Origin: Branchiostoma floridae
Lineage: Eukaryota; Chordata; Leptocardii; Amphioxiformes; Branchiostomatidae
DNA: 64,000 nucleotides
Direction: 5' to 3'
Assembly (NCBI RefSeq): GCF_000003815.2
Contig: NC_049987.1
Coordinates: 8,945,100-9,009,099 of the forward strand
In this document: positions 11,120 through 23,978 of the stretch, in pieces
Position numbering within the stretch: position 1 is the first letter of the stretch
How the letters are laid out: every line of letters starts with the position of its first letter
Notes under the pieces: generated by a model
What the model saw: the letters and a program-made list of their open reading frames with translations, nothing else
Database searches by the model: none
Told to the model about the DNA's origin: nothing
Position numbers and translations under genes: made by a program

Positions 11120-14100
11120 TGACTGAGCTTGGAATGGATGAGGCTCTACGATTGGCTCGGGTTCACTGGCGACTTCCGTTTCCGGTAGAGTGGATTCGCT
11201 AGACCCGACCGCCATGATAGTGCCTGCAACACCTCCTGGTTCCGAGCCCATGTCCACGGCCACGTCCACTCCGACGTTGTCTGGGTCTGATGTGGTCAAG
11301 GTTGTATATTGCTTCTCCATTCTGAAAAATAAACAAACACAGTTTAGCAATTAGAAGAGTGGCACTTGACAGCGTAATGTTTATCTTCACATGGTCTAGT
11401 CTAACAAACTCCTGCACAGTATGCCCGGAATCTTTGCTGGATAGCTTTAAAGAACTCTTACAGATAGATGTGCGAGAGTTAGGTGTGACGGACCGTTCAG
11501 TGTAATGTAATCAGCTGCTGCCGCGTCTGCGAAGCTGGTGTGTTACGCGGAAGTGCGGTTGGTTATACCGATTATAACGTTATAGATACAGAATCTGATA
11601 CTGCTCTGTTAACTCTTTGTGTACACACAAGGTGACCATCCCCTCCAGCTCTGTTCTGCTACTTGCTACATGACATAATCGAACACCACGAGTGACAGTC
11701 GTCTTAATTTGTCCAGGTCATTGACCTTATATGTTTGGAGAAGGAGAGGAGGAAGAAACGGAGCAAAAAAAGTGTGTTCCCCTTCCGTGAAGGCTAAGAC
11801 ATTGGTACTAATATGTAATGGCCTTGGTCAAGATCCGATTTGACAGAAAGTCATTGTCATAATATATCTTAACAATCCATAACGTTCTACACTAAAATGC
11901 CAATGTCATAACTCACATGACAGTGGAGGACTTGACATTGGCGACGTTAGTGACATTGGTGACGTTGGTGACATTGGTGACGTTTGTCATGTTCGTAAAC
12001 GTGACGTCAGTGTAGTTCATGTGTGTTCCTGTCCCGCGATCCCCTGCGGCAGGGTTCATGATTCCTGGCTCCACAGCACGTCCCGTACTGAGGAGAGCCG
12101 AACTTTCTGTAACTCCAGCAGCGGACACGTCTGGAGAGACATCAAAACATAACTTATAAGAACCTGCTTCGAAGATCCTCTCCTCATTGGTTGAAAGTCC
12201 TATCTTTAGAGTTCAGTCAATAATCACTGGGCAGTCGAGGGTGAAAGGGAGGAGCTAAGAAGCTAGAGTTACACCCATGTTATTGAGATATGTCGCTAAT
12301 TAGAAAATAGTGTCTCACCGAAGCATAGTATCAACAGTAACCTATCAAAGACAAATTTACAGTCGTAATTCTATAACTTTATACGATTTACATTCACATA
12401 CTGTAAGTTCATTTAAGTTCGCGAGATTTTTAAGTTCGCGTATTTCGCTGAGACCTCTGCTTCGCGAAGTCATCTACTCGCGAACATGCATGTTCAATAT
12501 CGTCCCCCTCCTCACACCCTCCGTCCAAAAGATCCAGTCTCTGAAACTACATGTTTACTATGATAGCAACTTATATCAATGACAGGGCTCAATTGATAGT
12601 AGTAGTCTAGTACGGGAAATGTCTAGTAAGTACCACTTACCAACAGTGTCTTCGAACCTGATGTTCGGGATATCTGAGGAGCTGCTATTCACTCTGCTGA
12701 CTGTATAATATAGGGGTTATCATATCGGTTAGAATGGGCATGATAGACAGACATATCAGCACCCCCTGTGCTACAATTGATATTCAGACCATATTTAGAT
12801 GAAGACAGTGGTGTATGTGGGGAGGGGTGCGGTAGATTCATCTTGTTGCTAAATTATTTTTTATGTTTCTATAACACCTTAGTCTGGATGCCAGTCTGTT
12901 TCCAGGGCCTACTCAGGCCACCTGAGTTAGACCCTGATACGATAGGTATTGAGATGATAGATATTGAGATTGGTCTGGGGTCTGGAATCCAGGCTAAATC
13001 ATCATCCAAACTTCTTAACATTCACCGACAAAAAGAAAACAATTCTCCTTCTAACTTCACAAAACCCACACATAATAGAAAAGGTGGGATCCTTCGTCTT
13101 CCACTGTCTTTGAAAAAGGAGTCGAACCCAATAAGCTTTTACCTACAGTAAGCTTTTATTTGTTTTAGACTAGAGTAGACACATTTGATATTGTTTTTAT
13201 ACTTTGTCTGAATCTCTCATGTTACCTGCAATTAGCCCATGGGCAAAAATTTGCAATAAACTTTACTGTAAACTTAAACCCCGCACAGATACTACATGTA
13301 ATTAAAATCTAATCCGTGAGTAGATACCTTTCCCCTCCAGTCTGTCTGCCAGCCACGGGTGCTGCAGGCGGACGGCGTCACAGAAGTGGTAGAAGGTTGG
13401 GTCCGGACGGGCCGGCATCACGTCCAGAACCCGCCGGATGGCTTCCGGCCTCTCCAGCTTTCTGATCTCACCACCGGTGGACTTCGTGACGCACTGGTTT
13501 ACAATAGAAACATGTGAATTCTCAGGAAAAATGCTGTCTTAAAGTAATTTCAAGTACAAGTTTATCTTGAGCAAGTTGGCTTAACAGCCGGTTTCTAGTT
13601 TCTTTGTTAGTGTTAGATGGTGCTGGTTTCAATTCAATTCTTAATGATGTATTTTCATCCTTTTAATTAGAATAGCTCTCGTGCATTTCTGAAATTATTT
13701 TTTATGTTCAGATATAAGGGTAAGTGATAACTGAAATTCTAATATTTCTGCTTTCTCGATGCGTTGACTTCGTAGATTTGTGGTCTAAATGAATAAAAAG
13801 ATAAATCTTTACCCCTCTCAAGACCAGGTAGTCCACCACTGGATATGGGTTGACGTGCTCGACAATGGGTTCCCTGTACTTAAGTAACTGTTTCTTGTGC
13901 TCCACAGTCATTTCTGAAATGAATGGTGACTGTTAAAACTAGTCTATTACATCGTTCATTTCACACACTTTTGTCAGTATCCATGGTAGCTTTCGTGCAC
14001 GGATTAAAATTAGTCTCAAATCGAAAAGGATTTCGGCTGCTGTTTGACAAAACAACTTACAAAATCTTTATGAAAGCACAAATACCAATAAATTTCTACA

Positions 14101-17100
14101 GTTAAAGTGTTTTTCATGCGTAGTACTAATAACTAAACAAAACTTACCATCAACAACGTATCTCACGATCGGCCCCTAGAGAAAAAAAGTGAAATTATGT
14201 GGTTGACTCTTTAGTTTGGGAGAATAGAAACTGAGCAAATCTTACAAAACCTTACCCGATTCCGATCCAACTAAACTCTAACGTTACTTATGGTGATATG
14301 CCATTTGGGACTTCCTGACCGATATCCTTATCGTGTGATAAATCATTATGTACAGACAGTATTATGCCTTCTTTGATGTGTGATATGTTGATCACGACTT
14401 CTTGGCGTCAAACACTCACTGATAGCAAACACGTTTACCTAGTACATTCAGATGCAGATACACAAGTCTCTGTAATGTGAACCACGCACCTGCTTCCCGT
14501 CTTTCTTGACCCGTTTCCGTCTTCCACAGCAGCTGCAGCAGCAACAGCAGCAGCAGCACAGCAGGATCAGGAGAAACAGCAGGAGCAGCGCGAACAGGAA
14601 CCAGAAGAACCCCCACAGCCAGCTCATAGTGCCCATCGCTGCAAATAAACAACAGATACAGGATATACAAGCGGAAGGGCGTCTAAGGTATGTGCGGAAT
14701 GATACAAATGCTAGTTTTACATTGAAATCAGAGTGCGAAGGTTATGTTATATTTCCTGGCGATTTGTAAACTTTGTGCACGTACACATACACAACACGAT
14801 GCTATTATTGTTGCCACTTATTGAGTGCTTTACAACAACAATATGTATTGGCACGACAAAAGTACAGCGACGTTCACAAGGTCTTCTACATCTAGACTTA
14901 CATGGAGATACAAATATAGTAAGTAGATACAAATATAGTAACAGACTGATATATGAATATATCAACATGTTGATTTGACATATCGTTGTTCGTATCCAAA
15001 TGTGAGGGAGAAAAAAATCCTACCAATAATATTTGGCTGCGTTCTCCCCTGTGCTGTAGTCATGTAAGGCCCTGAGTACGGAACCGCCTTTGTGCTGACC
15101 TAGAGTCAAAAAGTAAATCATAAAACGTAAAGATCAGTGTTACGTTGGACATAAAACATGAGAATTACTGTTTAACCATAGTCATTATGTAAGATCTGTA
15201 ACATCAGATAGTCATAAACGGCATTAATAACATCGGTTAAGTTGTTAGATGCCAATTTCAGCACCAAGGACATGACCCAATAGCTGGTTTGAACGTGTCT
15301 ATACACAGTAAACATGCTCGTTTCTTTTACAGGGTTATCTCAGTAACTTTCTTTCAAAATCTGGCAATCAAGAACAAGACTAGATACGTAATGATTTTCT
15401 GACAAGAAAGGCGTAGGAAATGTTCAATTTTTTGACAGCATACTCTTGCATGTATTCCTGTTCTTGTGTACAATATTACAACTTTCAAAATAAGAAATCA
15501 GGAGCGAAATCTCAATAATCCTTCAAATAAATGTACCTGAAAGTTATAGAGTGTGTCTGGATACAGGTTTGTCACGATGCCGGTGACTTTTCCGTCCCTC
15601 ACCGTGTACGCAGGGTAGCCAGCCTGCGCCTGCGCAGAGCCCTCTGGGTACAGTTGTACGTACGAGTACCTGTTTTCAGCAACTTCTCTCTTTCTCCTAC
15701 CATCTTCCATTTCGTTCCAGTATCTGTAAATGGATAACAGGGGAGTGGAGCATACTTAGCATTTAACAACAAAACATGATTACCGTAGGAAATCATTTGC
15801 ATATTTCCGATGCACTTCTATTTCATTGGCAGATTCTCTTGAATTGCTTTCAAAAGAAATTGTTCTTTTGGGTTACATGGTTGATGTTCAAAATCCGGCG
15901 TAGAAAGACATATTTGTTCTTACATTCTATGTCACCACGGTACGATATAGAGGTAAGTAGATACTTCCCTTTTCTAAAAGTGCAACTGTATAGTCAGTAC
16001 TTAAATTGCATGATCGTGACTAAACATGTCTCACCTGACGTTGTAGTAATCCAGAACACCCCGGTAGACAGGGTCGTCCCACCGTAGCTGTGCCGAGTCG
16101 TTCGTAGTTCCCGTCACAGCCAAGTTTTGTACGCCGGGAGGAACTGTCAATCAAAAGGAATAAGTTTACTATGTTTGACAACTTGTCCAATATCACAGTA
16201 CTATGTGTGACAACTTGTCCAATATCACAGTGGAAGGGAAAATTAATGCTATTTTATCCATCACACATAAAGTGACAATCTTAGCACTTGTAGTAGGTCA
16301 CATTGAGATCCGCGAACAGTTTCTTTAGGTTGGTACGTTACTGAATAAAGGGACTCCTTTATCACAGCCCTTGTTTTATTTACTACCATGTTTCGGTGAC
16401 CACCTGCCACCTTCTTCAGGGCAATTTTGTACTGCAGCACTAGGTGTCGCTGCTTACAGTTAACAGATGCAGTCACACATTGTGAGATAACATACTTCCT
16501 GCAGAAGAATATACGGTCCATGATGCCTCCGGACCATCGCCGGCAGCGTTGAATGCCCGGATTTTGGCCTCGTATGGTTCGTATATCGCAGCGGGAGTTT
16601 CAGGCACACTCCTGGCGAAGAAGCTGGCTTGCGAGCCGTTTTTGAACTCTTGTTCTGTCCAGTCCCCTAAAGCCTTAGCAATGGAGCGGTACCGGAGCCT
16701 GTAGCCCACCGACGGAGCGTTCCAGTCTTTGGGATGTAATGGCTGAGGGGACAAGGTATACATGTACGTAGGAGAAAAAGTCCGTGTGGTGATTGAGCAA
16801 ACAATTCCTAGCAATCTTAGCTTTAAAGGGATAGATGACTGAGAGAGGTCGCATAAATAATTTGTTAAACCTTTAAGTTAGAAAGTATCACGATACTGAT
16901 GTCCCTGCTTTGTCGCCAAGAAATACGAAGGGTGGTTATCACAACGTACATATACAGCGCACTGTAAGAGACGACCGACTATGACTTACATCCCATCTCA
17001 TGATGGTATCCCCTTCAAGACCACCCCCTCCACCAAGGTTAGTCGGGGCGGCAGTCGGGGCTGGAAAAAGTGACGGTAATCAATGAAAATGTAGATTCAT

Positions 17101-20100
17101 TATACATAAAAGAAACGTCTGTAAAATGCTTAGAATTGTTTTGAAGGTATTTTTCTCAATACTTACGGCCTATTCCGGTACATGCTCTGTTCGACTCTGA
17201 ACTTGGTCTGCTGCTGCCGATGCTGTTGAAAGTCATGACCCGGAAGTTGTAGCAGGTCCAGGGTGAAAGGTTGGTCAGCTTTAAGAGCGAACGAGTGTCG
17301 GGGACTGGTGCTACATTGAACATAACGGAGAAAAACGGCGGATCATTGAAATGAATGAATTAAGACCTTTATTGTACATATATGATATACCAACTGGATT
17401 AAGTACAGGTCGCAACAAAATGGTAGTTGACAAATACATGGAATCTTTACAATGTCAATCAACACAAGGATCATATTCTACTGGTGTACTGGGTAAATAC
17501 GACTTCTCTCTTCTTTGTAATACTGAAAATGTAGGAACAGGGAAGCATTATGACAAGACTGTTGCAGAAATGTTGTTTTTTCTTTCATATTCACTTACAA
17601 AATGTTATGGGCTACAGTGTAGCAGAAATGCACAGACATACGGACTAATCAACTTAAACCGTACAAAGGATAATATAGAGAGAGCCCTTCTCACTGAGTG
17701 TTGTTCTTTCCTCAGCTTGACTTGTAGGTCTATTTCATACTCAACTTTTCTAACCGAGCATTGTATCACGTTGTTTAGCAAAGGGGCAAGGAAAACATAA
17801 TGTATTTAAGCACAATTAGTCTATATATGTACTATATGTCTATTTAGGTACATCTGAATACTTTATGAAAGGCTACCTGACTGAAGCTCAGAAATAGGTC
17901 CCCTCTGCACCTCTCTCCACACGGGCTCGTGGTTCGACTTGGCTTCGACGGAATACTCGTTAGGGGGCGCTCCGTTGTCGCTGGACGGGTGCCAGAGTAG
18001 GTCTCCTGTCGTGGCGTCCAGATTGGTCGCCTCGATACCAACAGGGGGGTGGTTTGGGGCTGAAAACACAGTCAAGTTTTCCAATGAACATAGAAAGAAC
18101 CTCCTTCTATGTGATCCTTCAGCGTATAAATCAATCCATATATTGTATAAGATTGGTCAACTGGACCAGGCTGTCAATGTGTAAACAAAAATTAAAAAAA
18201 AAGCAAACAAACCAAAATGCCGGAACGTCAACCCGAATATACAATTAAGACTGATGCATCTAAATCTGTTTTATTGTTATATCTATCTGAATAGAGGGTA
18301 TGCAACAACATTACCGCTAACTTTTATTTACAAGTGTGTTAGTTGTTTTTAGTAAATTTGTGGCATACCTATAACTTTCACTCTTGCGTCACCTTCCTCC
18401 TCGTCCACCGGTGTTTCCACTGAGCAGGTGAAGACGGCGTGTTGGGCGAGCACGACATTCTTAACCCGGAGACCACCACTCACGTCCTTACAAACAGGAC
18501 AAGGAAAACGTATCAATGGAATATCCATATTTCATGTCTTTAATATTCTCCTGCGAATATTGTAATATCGATTGAAATTCGCTATCATCATGATGTATTG
18601 TTTTATATCTAGAACGTTATATTTCTGCTTGCATGAAAACACAAAATACAAAAATTTAAGTGGATTGATATAAAACACAGTGAGAGGAGAGAGGAAGTAG
18701 CGCTCCTCCTTAAACCATTAACAAATACTAGTCACAATTTTAATGTAATAATTAAAATAATCATATATACATACATAAATAACAATTAGAATATTAAGAT
18801 AAGTAAATATAGCAGCTAAAGTAACACCTTTCTAGTATAATAACAAATCAAATATAGTGCATAACAAATCATGCATTACTATCAAATAATTAAAAACAGC
18901 AAATGTAGCAACTAAAGTAAATGTCATTGGACCTACCCGCTCATAGTGGTCACTCTCAAGGTCAAAGTCGATCTTCTGACCGTTCCTGAACCAGATGAAC
19001 TGGTGGTCCAGCCGCGGGTCAACGATGGCGTCACACGGTATGACCCCCGTGTCTCCGGTGTCCAGGGTCACATCTGTGGGGCCGCGCCCTGATGGCATGC
19101 GGGTCGGGTCTGAAACACACGGGGCGGTAAAATCTTCATTTCGTTTAAGTACATATCTTTACACAGACTGCAATGGGAAATCCATGAAAATGAAGCATAA
19201 TGTGTTGAGGCCTCTTTCCACTAGACGGCGATCGCTGGACCACCGTGCAGAAACCAGAATTGAATGGTTCATAATTGGAATATGATACAAGATGTGAAAG
19301 TATGATTTAAACAAAAAAACGTTAAAAAAATCATTTATCTGTGAGCAATCTGTCAACACGTTGGTCGCTTAGCGGTCGTGGCGTGGTCACAGTGTGTCTA
19401 TTGGACAGGGTAGGGTGTGAAATTTCCTACATGGCTACCTTTAGTTCTGCTATTTTTTAGAAAAAAAAGTTGGCTTTACTGTGATCTTGATGCATAACAA
19501 GGTTACCGTTATGACCATTGAAAAGTTACAACCTTATAACCTTTCATTTACCTGTGAGTGTTAATTTGCCATTCGATGTTGCACTACCCCAGCGGTTCGC
19601 CAGTGTGCACGAATAGTCTCCCTCGTCGTCGCTTGTGACGCCATCGATGACGAGATTCCCGTCGGGAGTGATCGTGTATCTGACGTCAGAAAACGAGAAA
19701 TCAACAAATATCTTATTGTCGTAGTAAAATAACGTGTGGCCTTGCATTATATTCACTAGTGGCATAAGCCGTATAGCCGCATCATTTGGTAAAGGTGAAT
19801 TTGGTCTTTTCTTAAGTTTCTGTTATGAAATTTTTGATGCAATATCTTCTTTATCTAACCCGACGCTGCGACGGCTGACAATTCCAATTAACGAATCTTT
19901 CCAAGGTTCTGTGTCTTTTGTTGTCTTCTACATCAAACTTTTTACGTTGTGGATCATATTCAAAGCATGAAACCAAGGGCCACACTAATTCAATTTTGGG
20001 ACGTCATGGATCGCCCTCTGGTAGCAAGGAGGCCTAAGCTACAAAAACGAAGAATACACACTTACTTGTATTCTCATGTTTGTTAGCTACACACTACGCT

Positions 20101-23100
20101 ATACGGTGCATGTTTCATCGACTATATGCTCCATAAACGTTTTAATCATCTGCCCCAACCCAATTCCACACTGACCTCCCCCCTGATCTGATCGGATTGC
20201 CATCCTTTGTCCACTGGAAGGTGGGGTCTGGGTCAGCCTCCCATCGCGTCGTCATGGTAACGGTAGACCCAGGCACTGAGTAGTACGTTCCGATAGGTGC
20301 CAGCCAAGCTGGAGTCACGTCTTTGCACGGAAAGAGAGGACCAGGTTGGAATCAGTCGCACTCCACAAAATGTTATTAAGACTTACTCCATTGTTTCCTC
20401 TGGACTACTAAAAACTTGTCTCCTCCCCTTTCTGCATATTGATTCATAGTTAGGATAAACCTGTTCTCCAACTAGATCTCTTTTGCATCTCAATTCACGA
20501 CTAGGATTCAATATCTCTCTCCAACAAGATTTCTCCAGTGTCACTGACGAAAGACACCGGATGGACCATCTCCAAAATCATATCCAGTTGCTTGAGTAAC
20601 AGCTTTTTGGCGTATCAGGCTACCTGGATGTCTAACCTTTATCGACGTAACGTGCTTAAAGTTTATAAGAAGGATGAGACTAGATAAAACCTTACTTCCA
20701 ATATGCAGTTTGGCTGATGACTGTGTTGATCCCCACTGGTTTTGGGCCACGCACTGGTAGCGACCGAGATCACTTGCCTGTAGGCAAATAGATGAAATTT
20801 GAGTGAAATCTAGCCCTGTGATATCTTTTGTCTGCTTTCTACGTTTACGGTTTCGAGTGTGACGCTGAAAATTCAAAGTGTTTCTGAATGATCAAAGTTA
20901 TGCCAAATGTTACGGTACTGTGTACCAAAATGTACGTACCCGAACATCATTGATAGTCAGCGTGTTCGTCCCTACAACTATCCGACCGCCAGTCTGCAAG
21001 GGGTCTTGCTGTTTGCCGTACCAAGTGTATGTAATGGGCTCAGACCCTGTGGCTTCACACGTCCAGCTTACACTGGAACCCTCAACAAGGTCCCGGTCTG
21101 GCAGCGGCTCAAGAGCTGGCGGTACTGTAAAGAAAATACAGAAAATGCAATATAGAGCATAGGGAAATATCATTAGGAGCGCCTTTGTCCAAGTAAAATA
21201 TCACCACTACCCCAACATGACAAGTTGTTCCTCCGTTGAGTTACAAGTTGTTCCTTTGGTGAAAAAATTTAATTACATTATCGATGTTAAAGGACGGCCA
21301 TCAAGAAGTAAATTGTGCTGCCAAAGGATCTCTCACAAGGGCTTAAAGCGAACAAAAAGGAAAAAAAATAAAGCAGATGAGAAAAAGTTTGCCTCCTAAA
21401 CAACGAATTCAAAGAAGTTCCTAACATTCAAGGTAACATCAGTGTTCTCACCCCTAACTATTATCTTCGCCTCGGTGACTGCGGTACCAAAACTGTTCTC
21501 TGCGGTACACCTGTAGATCCCAGAATCCTCCTCGGTCACATCAGGGAGAATGAAGATGTGGTTCCAGTTATGGAAACGAGATCGTCTTGGAATACCGACG
21601 TCGTTCCCAAAGTCATCTACACGCGACCAAAAGATGTTTGGTCGTGGGCTGGAAAAGATGAAGGGAGCAATTCTTTTTAAATACCGTACCAGACTAAATG
21701 TTCTGTAGCCGGAAGATGCTCAGTAAAAATGTGAAACTGCAACAAATATCACGTTCATTTGTATGAATTGTGACTTTAAACATCCGCAGTGCTATCTCGA
21801 AACTTACTATCCATTGGCAAAACAGTTCAGAGTCTCCGTCTGGCCTGAAAGTACATCTTCGTCTTCAGCGTTGAGGGCGATGGTCGCCGCTCTCTGTGTG
21901 GGATCTAAGACAAATAAAAAGAACATGCGCTAAGATTAAATATATCGAGATTCCAATCTCAGAAGAATCGCAGGAGAAATCGATGGAAAAAAATGGAAAA
22001 AGTTCAATCAATCAATTGCATCGTTTTTTTAATGCGTGGCGGCTACAGGCAGTTCTCGCCACGTTCTTCTCCGCTGGCTTTGGCGTAGACAGTCCTTACT
22101 CATTCACTCACTCACTCACTCACGGCCCATAACCACAGTGGTATACAGTCCAGTTCTTTTAAATGCTACGTTACACGCTTCTTACCGCCGCTGGACACTG
22201 TGAGTCTGGTGGGTTGGCTTGTCCGGATGGAGATGTCGGCGTCATCGGGCGCAGTGTCCAGCTCGTTCCGCACCAGACAGTAGTAGTCACCGCTGTCCGT
22301 CTCCGTGACGTAGGAGAAGTACAGGTCACCCGTCTTATCCGTGATGAAGACCCGGTGGGTGTTAACGATGATGTTGGAAGGGCTGTCTCTGTACCAGCTG
22401 AAGGAAAGTCCTACAATAGAAGATACAAGATCTGAGACTGGAATATAAGGTTAGAGAAGAATCGGACTATGGACATCAATCTAGTCTGGAAAGTTTTGCA
22501 ACTCTATAAGATTGCAGAGAAGAACGTTTGAAGACCTAACCTGGGTACGAATCTGGCGGGTTACACGGGATAAAGGCGGATGCCCCGGCCTGTAGGGTAA
22601 TCCCACTTCTGGACGCAGTGTCAAAGGGATCGACAACTGTGGAAATGAAAAGAAAGGGTTATATACTAGGCACTTTCTTCGTTGAATAGAGGTAGCTTAC
22701 ATGCTGTACCATAAATTGCAAAGGATGCCACCCGGCATAGCTTAGAACGAGCCAGACCAGGCTTCCAATTCTCCAAGTATCCCACAACACCATTTCCGCC
22801 TTACATCCTGGCAGGTTGCCACTCTGCCGTACTGGCATAACTTCAGACAAACATACAAACAAACGCACCAACTTATTACCATATCTCCGTTTTACGGATG
22901 TTAAAAGACGAAATAGACGGAATGTTACAAGAATACCTACAGGCAAAAGACAGGCGGGCAGTGCTACTGACTTCCACTCCTACATCATTCCTCGCCAGAC
23001 ACTGGTACTCTCCCTCGTCATCACTCTTGGTGGGACTGTTGATGATGAGGTCACCGCCAGTGATGACGTACTTTCCGTTTCCGGCGGAGATGTCCACCAG

Positions 23101-23978
23101 CACACCATCTCGTTCCCAGGAGTACTGAGGCGGAGGATCGCTCTCAGCCTCGCACTGGAACCGCACGACGGTCTGTCTGGGGTCCTGCGGGTTGAAGACC
23201 TGCGCCGTCGGACTCTTGGTGATGCTCGGCTCAAACTGCGTCCAGACCACTGCGTGAGATCAAGAGGGTTTAAAATCCTCAGATGAATTGACATGTGATG
23301 AATAATTCGGTGTACGTTCAAAGGTTAAAGTTTCTCAAAAGATCAAGGATTTTTAACCTCCTTGGTGAGACAGAAACGTCTTCACTAAAAATTTCAGGAC
23401 ACAGTAGAAGCCATTTAATTGCAAAACGGATAACCGCACACTTCTGTTAATTGCACGGAATGCCAAAATCCTGGTGGTACGGTTCAGCTGGATATATTCG
23501 CTTTGTTTTCTATCCGGTGGTTGCACGAAATGCACTAGCGAATGGGGTGTGCAATTAAACGGCTTTTACTGTTATAGGAGAATTCTTTTACAATTTTGTA
23601 CTCTCTTTGTTTACGTTTCGGTGTGTATGAGACACCATCTTTAGAGCTTCTGACTGGAGTTCTGCTTCTCGCCGCTATATGTAGCCAATGTAGGTGGCGC
23701 TTTTGAGGCGAGAACACAATCCCAGTAAAATTATTTCCAAGAACATTTTCAATCGAATGAGATACGTGTACTTCGTGTATTTATGATGAGTTTGCCGAGT
23801 GGCAGTGGTTAGGTTGTACGAACAAGAAGCTTTGGAAAATAACCTTTTCAATCTCCTTATGTCCAAAAGTAAAACAATACAAGAAGGAACAGTATTTTCT
23901 AATATTCCATCGTAAAAAAACGTCGTAAAACTTACCTGCTGGACAACATATGAGGATCACGAAAAGGTGGAGCGTCAT
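10242..23978 (-). CDS. Contactin-like Ig/FN3 transmembrane receptor with one cytoplasmic CARD (C1)
   Basis: Complete gene of 27 coding exons, 3969 nt, 1322 residues plus stop; exon coordinates are given in the domain entries below. The start ATG (23976-23978) has the context GCCACCATGA and is followed by a hydrophobic signal peptide (MTLHLFVILICCPA). Order: Ig1-Ig6 (about residues 15-595), three FN3 domains (596-934), one transmembrane helix with a cysteine-rich inner flank (935-984), a CARD-like domain (about 994-1082), a linker with NVT repeats, and a C-terminal I-set Ig (about 1237-1322). Ig and FN3 spacing and signatures (NCFANG in Ig3, NLGGGGG in FN3-2) match contactins, which normally have four FN3 domains and a GPI anchor. 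An acceptor at 24000/24001 implies a separate upstream 5' UTR exon. Inferred role: adhesion or recognition receptor with CARD signalling. Paralogous to C2 and C3. Confidence 0.9.
11062..12691 (-). other. C1 cytoplasmic linker exons with NVT repeat
   Basis: Exons 12641-12691, 11917-12130 and 11062-11321. The second carries TNMTNVTNVTNVTNVTNVAN, encoded by an 18-bp-type minisatellite at about 11937-11996. The third is acidic and ends in strand A'/B of the last Ig. There is no second CARD where C2 and C3 have one. If the donor after 11917 is not used, translation stops immediately (ATG TGA). Confidence 0.8.
12409..12486. repeat. Small palindrome
   Basis: AAGTTCGCGAG on the left pairs with CTCGCGAAC on the right, in a C1 intron. 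Probably a short transposon relic. Confidence 0.45.
12880..12996. repeat. MITE-like element with TAGCCTGGATTCCA-type ends
   Basis: Begins TAGTCTGGATGCCAG and ends CTGGAATCCAGGCTA, forming terminal inverted repeats. It lies in the C1 intron after the CARD exons. The same ends bound the element at 41300-41697. Confidence 0.65.
13328..13913 (-). other. C1 CARD-like domain (two exons)
   Basis: Exons 13813-13913 and 13328-13493, split by a phase-0 intron at the same place as in every CARD of C2 and C3. Recognisable CARD pattern: helix 1 HKKQLLKYREPIVEHV, helix 2 PYPVVDYLVLRG, helix 4 PEAIRRVLDVMPARP, then DPTFYHFCDAVRLQHPWLAD with the conserved F..F..A...HPWL and terminal L..LE. The family drives homotypic oligomerisation in apoptotic and innate immune complexes. 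The call is by eye, without a profile search. Confidence 0.8.
14490..14638 (-). other. C1 transmembrane exon with polycysteine juxtamembrane tract
   Basis: One exon encodes a strongly hydrophobic helix (WGFFWFLFALLLLFLLILL) followed at once by eight consecutive Cys, Ser, two more Cys, then GRRKRVKK. The positive cluster places the C-terminus in the cytosol. The Cys run is written by a CAG/GCA trinucleotide repeat (plus strand about 14526-14558) and is a likely palmitoylation site (inference). A further exon, 14148-14175, joins it to the CARD. Confidence 0.9.
16168..16231. repeat. 32-bp tandem duplication in a C1 intron
   Basis: Two adjacent copies starting ACTATGT and ending AATATCACAGT (16168-16199 and 16200-16231), differing at one base. 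Confidence 0.9.
17351..17470 (+). repeat. Dispersed repeat, family B copy 1
   Basis: AATGAATTAAGACCTTTATTG followed by ACTGGATTAAGTACAGGTC. The same blocks appear at 49420-49530. It sits in a C1 intron and explains the start of the long reading frame at 17351-17800, which is not a gene. Confidence 0.6.
19206..19398. repeat. GAGAGCGC transposon family, degenerate copy
   Basis: Carries the family left end CTCTTTCCACTAGACGGCG. The right end is degenerate (GGTCGCTTAGCGGTCGTGG). Sits in a C1 intron between the Ig5 and Ig6 exons. Confidence 0.45.
22098..22125. repeat. (ACTC)n simple repeat
   Basis: Several ACTC units with one TTC interruption, in the C1 intron between the Ig2 and Ig3 exons. Confidence 0.85.
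23637..23735 (-). repeat. Dispersed repeat, family C copy 1
   Basis: Block with CTGGAGTTCTGCTTCTCGCC and CTATATGTAGCCAATGTAGG. The reverse complement recurs at 37700-37800, 14 kb away in opposite orientation. It lies in the C1 intron between the signal-peptide and Ig1 exons. Confidence 0.7.

Larger units (their letters stand above)
15024..18059 (-). other. C1 FN3 domain exons (three FN3 domains)
   Basis: Exons: 17877-18059 and 17167-17310 (FN3-1); 16990-17060 and 16496-16742 (FN3-2); 16035-16143, 15537-15723 and 15024-15099 (FN3-3 and the membrane-proximal stretch). FN3 hallmarks are the Trp of strand B (LLWHPSSDNG, LRWDDP) and the Tyr of strand F (CYNFRVMTFN, YEAKIRAFN, LYNFQ). FN3-2 opens with the contactin-like poly-Gly PTNLGGGGG. 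FN3-3 carries a long charged insert after YWNEMEDG. A fourth FN3, present in vertebrate contactins, is absent. Confidence 0.87.
18369..23978 (-). other. C1 signal peptide and Ig1-Ig6 exons
   Basis: Exons 5' to 3' (minus strand): 23936-23978 signal peptide; 22941-23249 Ig1; 22541-22636 and 22186-22410 Ig2; 21808-21904 and 21452-21648 Ig3; 20940-21124 and 20696-20777 Ig4; 20176-20308 and 19552-19679 Ig5; 18937-19109 and 18369-18486 Ig6. Domain borders are phase 1, as is typical of extracellular Ig exons. F-strand motifs are clear (GEYQCLARN, GDYYCLVRN, GIYRCTAEN, GRYQCVAQN). Ig5 has the F-strand Cys (GDYSCTLAN), but the B-strand Cys position is Trp (TTRWEADPDP). Ig1 and Ig2 have fewer introns than in C2 and C3. 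Confidence 0.88.

Noticed and set aside
12692-13327. Remnant of a second CARD exon in C1
   Set aside because: Only a MITE (12880-12996) and non-coding sequence seen; no CARD-like peptide on either strand.
15024-15099. Start of a fourth FN3 domain, as in vertebrate contactins
   Set aside because: The exon encodes only a short stretch (GPYMTTAQGR) completing FN3-3 before the membrane helix in all three genes.
17351-17800. 149-codon plus-strand frame
   Set aside because: Starts in a dispersed repeat also found at 49420-49530, lies in a C1 intron and shows no domain.
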